Source: Longimycelium tulufanense
GTDB taxonomy: Bacteria; Actinomycetota; Actinomycetes; Mycobacteriales; Pseudonocardiaceae
Reading direction: 5' to 3'
Assembly: GCF_014645795.1 (NCBI RefSeq)
Contig: NZ_BMMK01000009.1
Coordinates: 142,287-206,286 of the forward strand
DNA: 64,000 nt
The notes below the pieces were generated by a model, which ran no database searches, was not told the DNA's origin, and saw only the letters and a list, made by a program, of their open reading frames with translations. The position numbers and the translations under genes were made by a program. Positions 23,481 through 31,244 of the stretch are shown here, piece after piece; the first letter of the stretch is position 1, and each line of letters begins with the position of its first letter.

Positions 23481-23954
23481 TCAGTTCCAGTCCAGGCCGC
23501 CGCGCCGCCATACGTACACGTAGGCGAAGCCGACGGTGATGATGAACAGGGCGATCTCGACCAGCCCGAACACGCCGAGCGCGTCCGCCGACACCGCGAA
23601 CGGGTAGAGGAACACCATCTCGATGTCGAACAGGATGAAGAGCATCGCCGTCAGGTAGTAGGCGACCGGCATGCGACCGCCGCCGACGATCGGCTGCGGT
23701 GAGGGCTCGATCCCGCACTCGTAGGCGTCGAGCTTGGCGCGGTTGTAGCGGCGCGGGCCGACAAAGGGCGCGATCACCACGGAGAAGATCGCGAATCCCG
23801 CGGCGAGGACGAACAGCAGGACGAGCGGGACGTACAGGGCGAGCCCGGTCGCCGGGTCGGCGGGCGGCGGTTGCTGCGCCGGGTGCACCGGGGCGGCCAA
23901 CGCCGCCTCGATCACCGGTCCGGCAACGGTGGTGGTCACCCCGAGCACTGGCAC
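23481..23954 (-). CDS. nuoA: NADH-quinone oxidoreductase subunit A
   Basis: 157 residues from the GTG at 23954, three membrane helices. [10 protein letters not shown] carries the redox-mobile loop cysteine, and [16 protein letters not shown] is the conserved second-helix region. The GTG has AAAGGA upstream. First gene of the minus-strand nuo operon; a Rex-type operator lies 126 bases upstream. Confidence 0.94.
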   Translation of the reverse strand: MPVLGVTTTVAGPVIEAALAAPVHPAQQPPPADPATGLALYVPLVLLFVLAAGFAIFSVVIAPFVGPRRYNRAKLDAYECGIEPSPQPIVGGGRMPVAYYLTAMLFILFDIEMVFLYPFAVSADALGVFGLVEIALFIITVGFAYVYVWRRGGLDWN

Positions 23955-24079
23955 CGTGCCCGTCCTTTCGTCAGCGTCGCTCCCACTGCGGCGCGCCACC
24001 CTCCGGGCGCCTCGGCGGCGACCCTAAGCGGGCGATCACGTTCACCCCCAGTGAGGCTCTCCTAACTCGGCGCGTAGCT

Positions 24080-24116
24080 TGTGAACTGGTTCACGAACTC
24101 TTGCAGCGCAGTCTAC
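24080..24116 (-). promoter_or_regulatory. Rex operator and promoter of the nuo operon
   Basis: Bases 24080-24098 read TTGTGAACTGGTTCACGAA, matching the Streptomyces Rex operator TGTGAACNNNTTCACA at all but the last fixed base. A -10-like TAGACT (24116-24111 on the minus strand) lies 13 bases away, placing the operator just after the likely transcription start. The same block with the same spacing occurs before menJ. Rex is the NADH/NAD+-sensing repressor known to control nuo in S. coelicolor; the rex gene is not in this window. Confidence 0.85.
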
Positions 24117-24458
24117 GACGCGGGACGTGGTTGACGTCACCACCCCACCGGGAGCTGTTACGTGGGCGGTATCACACCTGGTCGGGACCGCTGTGAGGCG
24201 AGTCACCGGTGGTCTGGACGACCGCCGTCTGGCGGCCCCGCGGACCACCGAGCGGTTACCCCAGGTCAACCCCCATTCGGGTGATAGAAGCCGCCGCCAG
24301 CGGATTGCTCGATCGGACCAGTCGGCCGCCAGCCATTTGTCAACGCCACGTACGTCACAGCAACCCCGACAGCGACGATTCGGGCCCGGTTTCGGGGGCC
24401 GAGATCGAGAGAAGCCGGGCCAGGTGTCGACTGACCCGGCTCATGGGTGGGGGCAGCG
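24117..24458. other. Intergenic stretch upstream of the nuo promoter
   Basis: No gene is supported in these 342 bases. They lie between the nuo promoter and the end of the DUF397 gene. Short open frames on both strands lack recognisable protein sequence or good starts. This is one boundary of the accessory segment between nuoA and menJ. Confidence 0.5.
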
Positions 24459-24722
24459 TCAGAGGTCGAGCCGCCCGGCCTTGAGCGCGCGCTGGAAGGA
24501 GGACCAGGCGCGCCCGTCAAAGGTCAGCACAGGCCCAGTGGGCTTCTTGGAGTCCCGCACGGCGGTCAGGCTCGCCGCCGGAGCGACCTCCACACAGGCA
24601 CCGCCGTTGCTACCACTACGGCTGCTCTTTCGCCATGCACCGACTTCAACGCAGTTGCCGCCGTTGCTGGCGCTTCGGCTGCTCTTCCGCCAGGACGCGA
24701 TCGGTAAGTCGAGGATCATCAT
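24459..24722 (-). CDS. DUF397 protein with an internally duplicated motif
   Basis: 87 residues. DUF397 proteins normally carry one WRKSS-type motif; here WRKSSRSASNGGNCVEV (from residue 11) is repeated as WRKSSRSGSNGGACVEV (from residue 30), followed by the usual VRDSKKPTGPVLTF and a Trp-Phe C-terminus. DUF397 proteins pair with XRE regulators (BldB/WhiJ-type systems in Streptomyces), and the XRE gene is just upstream on the same strand, 22 bases away. The role is probably regulatory; no enzyme motif is seen. Confidence 0.85.
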   Translation of the reverse strand: MMILDLPIASWRKSSRSASNGGNCVEVGAWRKSSRSGSNGGACVEVAPAASLTAVRDSKKPTGPVLTFDGRAWSSFQRALKAGRLDL

Positions 24723-24744
24723 GGACAGCCCCCTTCATACGAGA

Positions 24745-25605
24745 TCACCGAAACTCCCGGGCAGCTTTGGTGATCATGCGCCGGGACTCCTCTGGGCTTG
24801 CCGCGATCACCAGAAGCTGCCCGAAGACCACGTTATGCCACTCGATGTCGGCCCCGCGTTCGGGATAAAGAGCACCAGAAAGGCTGTCGCTGTAGACCAC
24901 ATCCGCCGAGGGGTCATCCCCAAACCGCAAGATCCAGAAGGAAAAGCCGACCGCCGCATGCTCGCCAGCAGCGAAGGGCAGCACACGGAGGTCAACATTA
25001 GGCAACTCGGCGGCACCAAGCAGATGCTTCAACTGCTCCCTCATCACGTCTGGCCCACCTACCGCCCGACGAAGCACGGCCTCGTTGATGACGAACCAGA
25101 AGAGCGGAGCTGGTGGGTCTTCGCGCGTCAACAGTTGCTGTCGCGCAAGGCGTGTCTGCACACGCCGCTCGACCTCCTCCGCTCCGGCGAAGGCACGAGC
25201 CGTAGCCATGATCGCTTCGGCATAGCCTTCGGATTGCAGCAGCCCGGGAACCAACTCGGCCTCGACGCACCGAACCTCGCTAGCTTCGCGTTCCAGAGCT
25301 GCATACCTCCGGAACCAGTTGGGCGCCGAGTCGACGTAGGTGGTCGCGGTCCGCTTGCGGTGGCGTGCGGCTTCGCCGAGCGCCAGGACCTGCGCACGCT
25401 GCTCACCGGTAACCCTGTAGAGCTTCAACAGCCGCTCCAGGTCCGAGAGCCGGATGCCGGTGAGGCCGTTCTCGATCCGGCTGACCATGCTGATCGTGCG
25501 GTCGATCGTGGCCGCCGCGTCGTCCCGTGAACGGCCAGCCTCCTCCCGGAGCCGGCGCAACTCCATCCCGAGCTGCCGCCGTTGCAGGCTCGGCTTGTCG
25601 GGCAT
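24745..25605 (-). CDS. XRE-family regulator with DUF5753 domain
   Basis: 286 residues. The N-terminal helix-turn-helix is at residues about 15-65 (LRRLREEAGRSRDDAAATI...SMVSRIENGLTGIRLSDLERLL). The rest is the DUF5753 effector region with its typical LVPGLLQSEGYAEAIM and LRVLPFAAG segments. The ATG has GGGAGG upstream. It pairs with the downstream DUF397 gene and faces a palindrome at 25652-25665 that could be its own operator. Confidence 0.9.
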   Translation of the reverse strand: MPDKPSLQRRQLGMELRRLREEAGRSRDDAAATIDRTISMVSRIENGLTGIRLSDLERLLKLYRVTGEQRAQVLALGEAARHRKRTATTYVDSAPNWFRRYAALEREASEVRCVEAELVPGLLQSEGYAEAIMATARAFAGAEEVERRVQTRLARQQLLTREDPPAPLFWFVINEAVLRRAVGGPDVMREQLKHLLGAAELPNVDLRVLPFAAGEHAAVGFSFWILRFGDDPSADVVYSDSLSGALYPERGADIEWHNVVFGQLLVIAASPEESRRMITKAAREFR

Positions 25606-25651
25606 CAGGACCTCCCGCGGACAGAATCCACCTGATCGAGTTCTCTGTCAC

Positions 25652-25665
25652 CGCTCACGTGAGCG
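25652..25665. promoter_or_regulatory. 14-bp palindrome in the divergent XRE / small-gene promoter
   Basis: CGCTCACGTGAGCG is a perfect palindrome 47 bases before the XRE start and 54 bases before the divergent small gene. The position between divergent genes, one of which is a regulator, suggests an autoregulatory operator. Confidence 0.55.
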
Positions 25666-25719
25666 CTAGCCTCGTCGGTGACCTGGAGCACACGATCGAC
25701 TACGGGGAGGAGCGTACCG

Positions 25720-25932
25720 ATGCAGGTTCCCAGGCTGTTCGCCCTACTCCTGCACGAGGACGAGGACGGCGTCGAGACCGAGGAATACATCTGGGGTCTG
25801 GAGTTCCCGGATTACGCCATCATCTGCCACCGCGGCGGGGAGGGCTCGGTCTTCGGCGAGTTCTCCTCGGCCGAGCGGGCGCGGGACATCTACGGCTACG
25901 GCACCCGCTGCGAGCTCATCCGCGTTCCATGA
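25720..25932 (+). CDS. Small hypothetical protein
   Basis: 70 residues, start MQVPRLFALLLHEDEDG; chosen because GGGGAGG lies 9 bases upstream and the longer reading has no ribosome site. Acidic and aromatic (EEYIWGLEFPDYAIICHRGGEG), with no membrane helix or signal. Ends ELIRVP. No family recognised. It overlaps the next small gene by 4 bases (ATGA), and the two form a unit divergent from the XRE regulator. Such small genes often neighbour XRE/DUF397 pairs in this order. Confidence 0.7.
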   Translation: MQVPRLFALLLHEDEDGVETEEYIWGLEFPDYAIICHRGGEGSVFGEFSSAERARDIYGYGTRCELIRVP

Positions 25933-26132
25933 TCTGGTGGATCGGCGGCCCGGACCGCCGGCTACACGCGATCGACCGTTTCACCCGACGAGCCACCGGA
26001 ACCGGCTGGCACGAAACCTGCTGCGGTCTCGCGCTACTTCCGATCCCGGTGGCCCTGCCGGAGGAGCCCGTCCCGTGCGGCAACTGCCAGGCAGCGGTGG
26101 GCCACGGCCCGCCTGACGAGGACGACTTCTAG
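25929..26132 (+). CDS. Small cysteine-containing hypothetical protein
   Basis: 67 residues, starting at the ATG that overlaps the previous stop. A Cys pair in HETCCGL and a CxxC in PCGNCQ could bind zinc, making it a possible zinc-ribbon-like protein; this is only suggested by spacing. Acidic end PPDEDDF. No family recognised. Confidence 0.6.
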   Translation: MIWWIGGPDRRLHAIDRFTRRATGTGWHETCCGLALLPIPVALPEEPVPCGNCQAAVGHGPPDEDDF

Positions 26133-26197
26133 CCGCCCCGTCAGGTTCCGGCAGCTCCGTCGGCTCGCGGCTCCATCAATGGGAACCGCTGGCCAGG

Positions 26198-26983
26198 TCA
26201 AGAGAAACCGCTGGCGAGCAGGCCGGCGAGCCGGGACAGCATGCCCCGGCTGTCGGCCGGCGCCAGCGTGAGCCAGCCTCCTTGCTGGGTGATGGCGTAT
26301 CGGCCGGTATCGGTGTCGATGAACGTCAGCGGGCTGTCGGCCGTGAGCCAGCGGTCGCGTCGCGGTCCCGGCCGCAGCGCACTCGCCTGCCCGATGGCGT
26401 GGGCCGTCGAGTAGAGCTGTAGGAACCTGTCGGCCTGCCTTGGATCCGCGCCGGATTCCGCCAACATGCGCACCGCCTCGGTACGCATGCCCGACTCGTG
26501 CCACGCCTTGCCCGCGTGTTCCAACGCCGTTCCGGGAACCCGTAGCGACTGCGTCCAGCCCGGCCCGTAGGCCGGGAGAAGCTCCAAGGCGGACGCTGCC
26601 ATGTGCGTGGTCCGGGTCCAGGCCAGGTCGATCTCGTCGCCCCGCAGCACGACCCGGAGCGCCCGACCGCCCGCGGCGAAACAGCCGATACGGGTCTGGC
26701 CCTCCTGGTCGCTGTAGAACAGCGTCAGCTCGACGTCGAAGTTGGCCATGGTCCGCAACGCCGTGTCCAGCTCGGTGTCGAGACGCATTTCGTCGCCGAG
26801 GCCCTGACCCTGCAGCCACTCGTACGCGCGCTGCTTGAAGATCGACCTTTCGCGGTCGTCCCGGCCGTGCTGGAACACCACCAGCGGGAACGGCATGACC
26901 CCAAGGTCCAGACGTTCCCACAGTACCTCGTAGACGAGCGTGGGGATTCGCGGAAGCGTCATGTCAGTCACTACGGAGGTCAC
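26198..26983 (-). CDS. EspG-family ESX secretion-associated protein
   Basis: 261 residues. Resembles EspG chaperones of type VII secretion: N-terminal strand region with LVYEVLWERLDLGVMPFPL, an ERSIFKQRAYEWL segment, and a C-terminal beta region ending SRLAGLLASGF. Known EspG proteins bind PE/PPE-like substrates before export. Here it is fourth of four genes with a PPE-like protein, an ESX-like protein and a DUF3558 lipoprotein, overlapping the last by 4 bases. No ESX ATPase or membrane core is nearby, so export would rely on a system elsewhere. Confidence 0.78.
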   Translation of the reverse strand: MTSVVTDMTLPRIPTLVYEVLWERLDLGVMPFPLVVFQHGRDDRERSIFKQRAYEWLQGQGLGDEMRLDTELDTALRTMANFDVELTLFYSDQEGQTRIGCFAAGGRALRVVLRGDEIDLAWTRTTHMAASALELLPAYGPGWTQSLRVPGTALEHAGKAWHESGMRTEAVRMLAESGADPRQADRFLQLYSTAHAIGQASALRPGPRRDRWLTADSPLTFIDTDTGRYAITQQGGWLTLAPADSRGMLSRLAGLLASGFS

Positions 26984-27540
26984 GGCACCCTCGCCGCGAC
27001 CTTCTCCCCGATGCTCTTCGCCGTCTGGCAGCCGTTTACACCTTCCGACGAGCTATCGGTAACGTTGATCATCCAGTGACCTCCGGCCCCCTCGAACAGG
27101 GCGACGCACTCACCGGAGCTCATCGCCACGTCGGACTGCCCAACAAATGCCTTCTTCCCAGCAAACTCAGTTGTGCTGGGGTTCTTGAGTCCTCGCTCAG
27201 ACAAAGGGCGTTTGGGAAAGAACGACAGGCTCGCCACCAGGCGCCTCGTGATGTCGCCATCAATCTTGATATGGTAGCTGCACTCAGGAAAGGGCTTTTC
27301 CTTGAGTTCCGGGGGCCGTGCCTCCTCACCCTTGTAGGGAAAGTCGGCGGCCGTCATGAACCTGCAGGCGTCAGCTGCCGTGATCGGCTTGGTGTCGGCC
27401 GATGTCCTGGTGGCCTTTCCATGCCGTGTATCCGTGTCAGTGGGTGCCGGCTTTGCCTCACCGCCGCTGCCGTTCGAGCAGGCAGCCAGAGCAACCAGCG
27501 CCGCAACCGACGCGACGATCTTCGGGAGTCGATGGCTCAT
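26980..27540 (-). CDS. DUF3558 lipoprotein
   Basis: 186 residues from the ATG that overlaps the previous gene's stop. Signal peptide with lipobox LAAC (Cys about residue 21), a Thr/Asp-rich linker, then a DUF3558-type domain with paired cysteines (DACRFMTAADF, FPECSYHI, GECVAL, NGCQTAK). Predicted membrane-anchored on the outer face of the cell membrane. Translationally coupled to both neighbours. Function of the family is unknown. Confidence 0.85.
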   Translation of the reverse strand: MSHRLPKIVASVAALVALAACSNGSGGEAKPAPTDTDTRHGKATRTSADTKPITAADACRFMTAADFPYKGEEARPPELKEKPFPECSYHIKIDGDITRRLVASLSFFPKRPLSERGLKNPSTTEFAGKKAFVGQSDVAMSSGECVALFEGAGGHWMINVTDSSSEGVNGCQTAKSIGEKVAARVP

Positions 27541-27944
27541 CAGGTGTGGATGCTCCGGTTCCTCGCGGCGCTGTCCTCGTCGGCAGCCTCCCAGCTCCTG
27601 GCCATGGCTACCACGTTCTCTCGGAAGCGGACCAGGGTCTGGTGGTACTGCTTCCAGAACCACACCGCCCCTCCAGGTTCCTCGGAGGATCGCTGCACGA
27701 ACTTGGCCTTCATCGCTTGTCCCGCTCTGGTCCGACCGAAGTCGATTCGCTGGGCCGCCATGTAGAACTGCGTCGACTTGTTGATCTCCTCCTGCGCGAG
27801 CTGGATCATCTCATCCAGCTGGGACTTCACCCAGCCGGCGTTCACGTCATCGATCCTGATGTCGCCGGAGACGACCGCATTGGCCAGGTTGCTGGCCAGT
27901 GCCGCGTGGGCGGCCGGGGACATGCCGTCGGGCTGCATGGGCAT
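27540..27944 (-). CDS. Small ESX-like helical protein
   Basis: 134 residues, mostly helical, with a good ribosome site (GAGGAGATCAGCG ATG). The IQLAQEEINKSTQFYMAAQRIDFGRTRAGQAM region and two tryptophans near the end resemble the helical hairpins of WXG100-like partners, but there is no clear WXG turn. Its place between a PPE-like gene and a DUF3558 lipoprotein gene suggests a co-secreted or chaperoned partner. Family assignment is inference. Confidence 0.65.
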   Translation of the reverse strand: MPMQPDGMSPAAHAALASNLANAVVSGDIRIDDVNAGWVKSQLDEMIQLAQEEINKSTQFYMAAQRIDFGRTRAGQAMKAKFVQRSSEEPGGAVWFWKQYHQTLVRFRENVVAMARSWEAADEDSAARNRSIHT

Positions 27945-27965
27945 CGCTGATCTCCTCCCCTGCGA

Positions 27966-29306
27966 TCAGTCGCGGTAGTTCGGTGGCAGCTCGCCGATCA
28001 CCGGGGGCGCTACCAGGCGGTCGTCGTCGAAGAGGCCGCCGCCGTCGATCGGGACGCGGCTCTGGTGCTCCTTGTCCTCCTCGCCCCGGCCGGTACCGGC
28101 GCCGCCCATGCCTGCCGGTTGCATGATCGAGCCGGCGGGGCGGCCGGGGGCCGCGCCGCCACGTGCACCCGTCGCGCCCGGCCCCTGGCCCGTTCCCGGC
28201 TGACCGCCAGCGGTACTGCCGGGACCACCAAAGCCACCACCGGGGCCGCCCGGGCCACCGGGGCCACTGGGACCGCCGGGATTGAAGCCACGCACCGTGC
28301 CGGAGTTGGTGATGCCGCCGCCCGGGCCTCGGCCCGGTGGGAAGCCACCGCGTCCGGGTGCGCCTGGACCGATGCCGGGAGGCGTGCCCGGCGGCACCGT
28401 TCCATGGCCCCGCTGATGGCCGCCCTCGGTCGGTGGCTTGTTGCCGTGGTGACCGGGCTGCGGGCCGCCGCCATCCTGCGGCGGCACGTATCCCATCGGG
28501 TTCGCGACCGGCGGGGTTGCTACCGGCGTCCATGCGGAGGAACTCTGTGGCGGGGGCGTGCTTGGGGGCGGTGGGTTGGTCGGCGGCGGCGTCACCGCGT
28601 TCGGCTGGACTCCCGCGGGGGGCGGGATGACCGGACCGGTACCCGTGCCATGGGTCGTCGGGATTACTCCGCTGCGGCCGGTCGGCTCGTTACCACTGCT
28701 CTGCGGGTAGTTCGTGTTTCCACTGCTGTCCGTATCGAAGAGCGAGGGTGGCTCCGCGAAGATCGGTGTGCCCGCATCCGTTTGCTGGGCGGTGGCGTCC
28801 AGTTGGCGACCCAGCTCGATGGCTTCCTGGCGCTTGGCTTCCTTCTCCTGCTCGTAGCGGGCCTGGTCGAGCTTGACCAGCGCGAGCGTGACCGGGTCGA
28901 GGCCGGCGGGCGAGACGGTCTCCGGCCAGGCCGGGCCGTCGACGTCGAGTTCGCGCACCTTGTCCGCGGTAACCTTCGCGGTCGTGGCGAACGACTGGAA
29001 CGGGTAGCTGATTTCCTTGGCCGTGCCGTGTTGTTCGTCGCCGTAGGTGCGGAGCTTGTCGCCCGCGTCCTTGGCCCGGTCGACGGAGGGCGCGTGCCAG
29101 CGGCCCGTCAACGCGGTCGCGAGCTGGCTCATCATGTCGGCCAGGTGTTGGGCGTTCTGGCCGCGTTTCTGGAAGTCGATCGCCAGCGACTGGCCCGAGG
29201 CGTCGGAGACACTGCCCAACAGGTCCTTGAGCTGCTCCAACGACATCGAGGCGTAGTTGTCGCCACCGTGGAAGTGACGGTCCGATCCCCCTTGCACCAC
29301 GTGCAC
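27966..29306 (-). CDS. PPE-like/WXG-type protein with Gly/Pro-rich tail
   Basis: 446 residues. Residues about 20-170 are helical (LEQLKDLLGSVSDASGQSL, HLADMMSQLATALTGRWHAPSVDRAKDAGD) and resemble the N-terminal helical part of actinobacterial PPE-like ESX substrates. Residues about 200-410 are a low-complexity Gly/Pro/Thr-rich tract, and the end is acidic. GTG start with GGAGGAG upstream. First of the four-gene ESX-type cassette on this strand. Likely cell-surface or secreted; no enzyme domain. Confidence 0.72.
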   Translation of the reverse strand: MHVVQGGSDRHFHGGDNYASMSLEQLKDLLGSVSDASGQSLAIDFQKRGQNAQHLADMMSQLATALTGRWHAPSVDRAKDAGDKLRTYGDEQHGTAKEISYPFQSFATTAKVTADKVRELDVDGPAWPETVSPAGLDPVTLALVKLDQARYEQEKEAKRQEAIELGRQLDATAQQTDAGTPIFAEPPSLFDTDSSGNTNYPQSSGNEPTGRSGVIPTTHGTGTGPVIPPPAGVQPNAVTPPPTNPPPPSTPPPQSSSAWTPVATPPVANPMGYVPPQDGGGPQPGHHGNKPPTEGGHQRGHGTVPPGTPPGIGPGAPGRGGFPPGRGPGGGITNSGTVRGFNPGGPSGPGGPGGPGGGFGGPGSTAGGQPGTGQGPGATGARGGAAPGRPAGSIMQPAGMGGAGTGRGEEDKEHQSRVPIDGGGLFDDDRLVAPPVIGELPPNYRD

Positions 29307-29354
29307 CAGATGCTCCTCCCCCGCAACATGGTGATCCTGAACAATGTTCGGATG

Positions 29355-29870
29355 TTAGCGATCAAACACCGTCCGTGATCCCACGTTGGTCAAACAGTGA
29401 CCCGCCCCCCGCCCCCTCCGCCCAACTGGACCAACACACAACACTTTTACTCCGCGCAGGCCGCCAAGGGGGTGGGCTGGGAAGCGTCGGGACCCGCGCT
29501 CCCGCAGTGGTTCGAGAATCAACGTGCGCGGCTCCTCCAGGCCAGTTTCGTTCGGGTGGCCGGAGTCCAGCACCACCGAAGGGACCTCCTCCGCCGCCAC
29601 GTCGGGCGATTCCTCGAGGACGTCGGCGGCGGCATCCGGGCCGGCCATCTCCAGCAGCCGGATCATCTGCTCGGCGATGCCCAGGAAGTGCTCCCGCTCG
29701 GTGAGGTCCTCCATTGCCAGCTCTCCCTCGGTGACGAGGAATTGGACCGCGATCGGGCCGAGCACGGGATCGGAACGCAGCCGGCGCAGCAGCGCGGTGC
29801 TGTCGGCGCGGTTCCCGACCAGTACGTCGCGTGTGGCACCCTCGCAACCCGTGGATGTCGCGGCCCTCAT
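29355..29870 (-). CDS. Doubtful hypothetical protein
   Basis: About 171 residues if it starts at the ATG at 29870. The middle (ALLRRLRSDPVLGPIAVQFLVTEGELAMEDL, then HFLGIAEQMIRLLEMAGPDAAADVLEESPDV) reads like a real helical protein, but the last 50 residues are low-quality and run into the promoter region of the PPE-like gene. No ribosome site is obvious. It could be a decayed gene. No family recognised. Confidence 0.35.
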   Translation of the reverse strand: MRAATSTGCEGATRDVLVGNRADSTALLRRLRSDPVLGPIAVQFLVTEGELAMEDLTEREHFLGIAEQMIRLLEMAGPDAAADVLEESPDVAAEEVPSVVLDSGHPNETGLEEPRTLILEPLRERGSRRFPAHPLGGLRGVKVLCVGPVGRRGRGAGHCLTNVGSRTVFDR

Positions 29871-30200
29871 GGAGACGTCGCGAGCCGAGGCGCCACAGCA
29901 TGCCGGGCCCCGATGTCCGATAAGGGCCACCAACAACGAATTATTCGGTTTATGCCACGCTCCCCCACGAGCCCACCATGAAAGAATTAGTGAATTTAGC
30001 CTGAACGGGCGATGATCAAGTATTTGAACCGACCTAGGCTGCGCTTACCGCCAGTGCCGAGCGCTCCCGGAGCGAATATGACCGGTAGCCGCGCGATCTG
30101 CCCCTTACCCGCGCACCGCCGCACTGGGCGCCGGTCGCCGGTCCCTTCGGCACGCTGACGGCCGGCAGGAGACCACCGAACCTCGAGACCGGGAATCGCC
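29871..30200. other. AT-richer intergenic region upstream of the SARP gene
   Basis: 330 bases without a supported gene. Bases about 29930-30030 are clearly richer in A and T than the surroundings, as expected of a regulated promoter or an insertion boundary. One CTCGAG lies about 15 bases before the SARP start, but no heptamer array like the one at 36.5 kb is present. Confidence 0.5.
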
Positions 30201-31022
30201 GTGAAGGAAACGCTGCATATAAAGATATTGGGACCACTGTCGCTCCGCCTCGGAAGTAGCGAGGCCACGCCGAGCGCCAAGAAGGAACGAAGGATCCTGT
30301 CCCTGTTGTTGCTCAATTACTCGAGGGTGGTGCCGGTGTCCCTGATGATCGACGAGCTGTGGGGCGCCGCACCGCCGAAACGCGCGCTGGCCACCGTTCA
30401 GACCTACATCCTCAACATCCGCAAGAGCCTCGTACGCGCGCTGCGAGCGGATTCGAAGACGGTCTACCGGGACCTGCTGGTGACGAGGAGCGGGGGATAC
30501 CTCTTCAACTGCGCGTCCGTTGTGTTCGATCTCCAGGAGTACCGAAAACTGGAGAGCGCGGGGCGAAAGGCACTGGATGCCGGGGACGACCGCGCCGCCG
30601 TACGGTCCCTCCGGCGGGCGGACAACCTGTGGGACGGTCCGCCGCTGGCCGGGGTCGAGCTCGGCCTGCCGCTGGAGGTCGAAGTCACCCGGCTGAACCA
30701 GTCCAGGCTGACCGCCATGGAACTTCGTATCGCGGCCGAGCTCCGGCTGGGTCGGCACGCCGACATCCTGAGCGAGCTGGCAGCGCTCGCGCTGCAGCAT
30801 CCGTTTCACGAGAACATCCATGCGTATCTCATGGTGGCCCTCTACCGGTCGGGACGCCGCACCTGCGCGCTCGAGGTCTTCCAGCGGCTCCGGTCCAAGA
30901 TGACCGCGGAACTCGGTCTGGAACCCTCCGCAAAGCTGCGGCAACTCCAGGAGGCGATCCTGAACTCGATGGAGATCGACAACGAGGAGCTTTCGTCACC
31001 ACGCCTGTGTTCGAGTCGCTGA
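30201..31022 (+). CDS. SARP-family pathway activator
   Basis: 273 residues. N-terminal OmpR-type winged helix (residues about 1-100: KILGPLSLRLG, RRILSLLLLNYSRVVPVSLMIDELWG, ATVQTYILNIRKSL) followed by the bacterial transcriptional activator domain (about 105-255: FDLQEYRKLESAGRKAL, LWDGPPLAGVE, LALQHPFHENIHAYLMVALYRSGR). This is the small SARP form without an ATPase domain, like ActII-ORF4. Known members switch on antibiotic clusters by binding heptamer repeats spaced 11 bp apart, exactly what lies at 36.5 kb. GTG start. A perfect 14-bp hairpin follows. Confidence 0.93.
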   Translation: MKETLHIKILGPLSLRLGSSEATPSAKKERRILSLLLLNYSRVVPVSLMIDELWGAAPPKRALATVQTYILNIRKSLVRALRADSKTVYRDLLVTRSGGYLFNCASVVFDLQEYRKLESAGRKALDAGDDRAAVRSLRRADNLWDGPPLAGVELGLPLEVEVTRLNQSRLTAMELRIAAELRLGRHADILSELAALALQHPFHENIHAYLMVALYRSGRRTCALEVFQRLRSKMTAELGLEPSAKLRQLQEAILNSMEIDNEELSSPRLCSSR

Positions 31023-31046
31023 CAGCGAACGCTACGCCGCCGGGTA

Positions 31047-31084
31047 GTTCGCTGGGTGGCGGTTTCCCATGCCACCCAGCGAAC
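31047..31084. terminator. Perfect 14-bp hairpin after the SARP gene
   Basis: GTTCGCTGGGTGGC (31047-31060) pairs perfectly with 31071-31084 across a 10-base loop, 24 bases after the SARP stop. It also separates the convergent NmrA-like gene. Little else is seen in bases 31085-31244. Confidence 0.8.
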
Positions 31085-31244
31085 GCACGTGGTGTGCCTT
31101 CCGGGCCGGATATCCGGCCGCCGTGTTCGCCGGACTGTTCGGTGCGTCTCGCCAGGCCGCACTCCAGGTACCCGATGGAGCAGGGCCTGCCGCCCATCCC
31201 GTTCCGGGAGCCCGCCCGCGTCGGTGAGGCGCCGGCCGGGCGGC

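Noticed and set aside
24266..24520. Possible small gene upstream of nuoA
   Set aside because: Gly/Pro/Ser-rich reading overlapping the DUF397 gene, with no ribosome site or homology.
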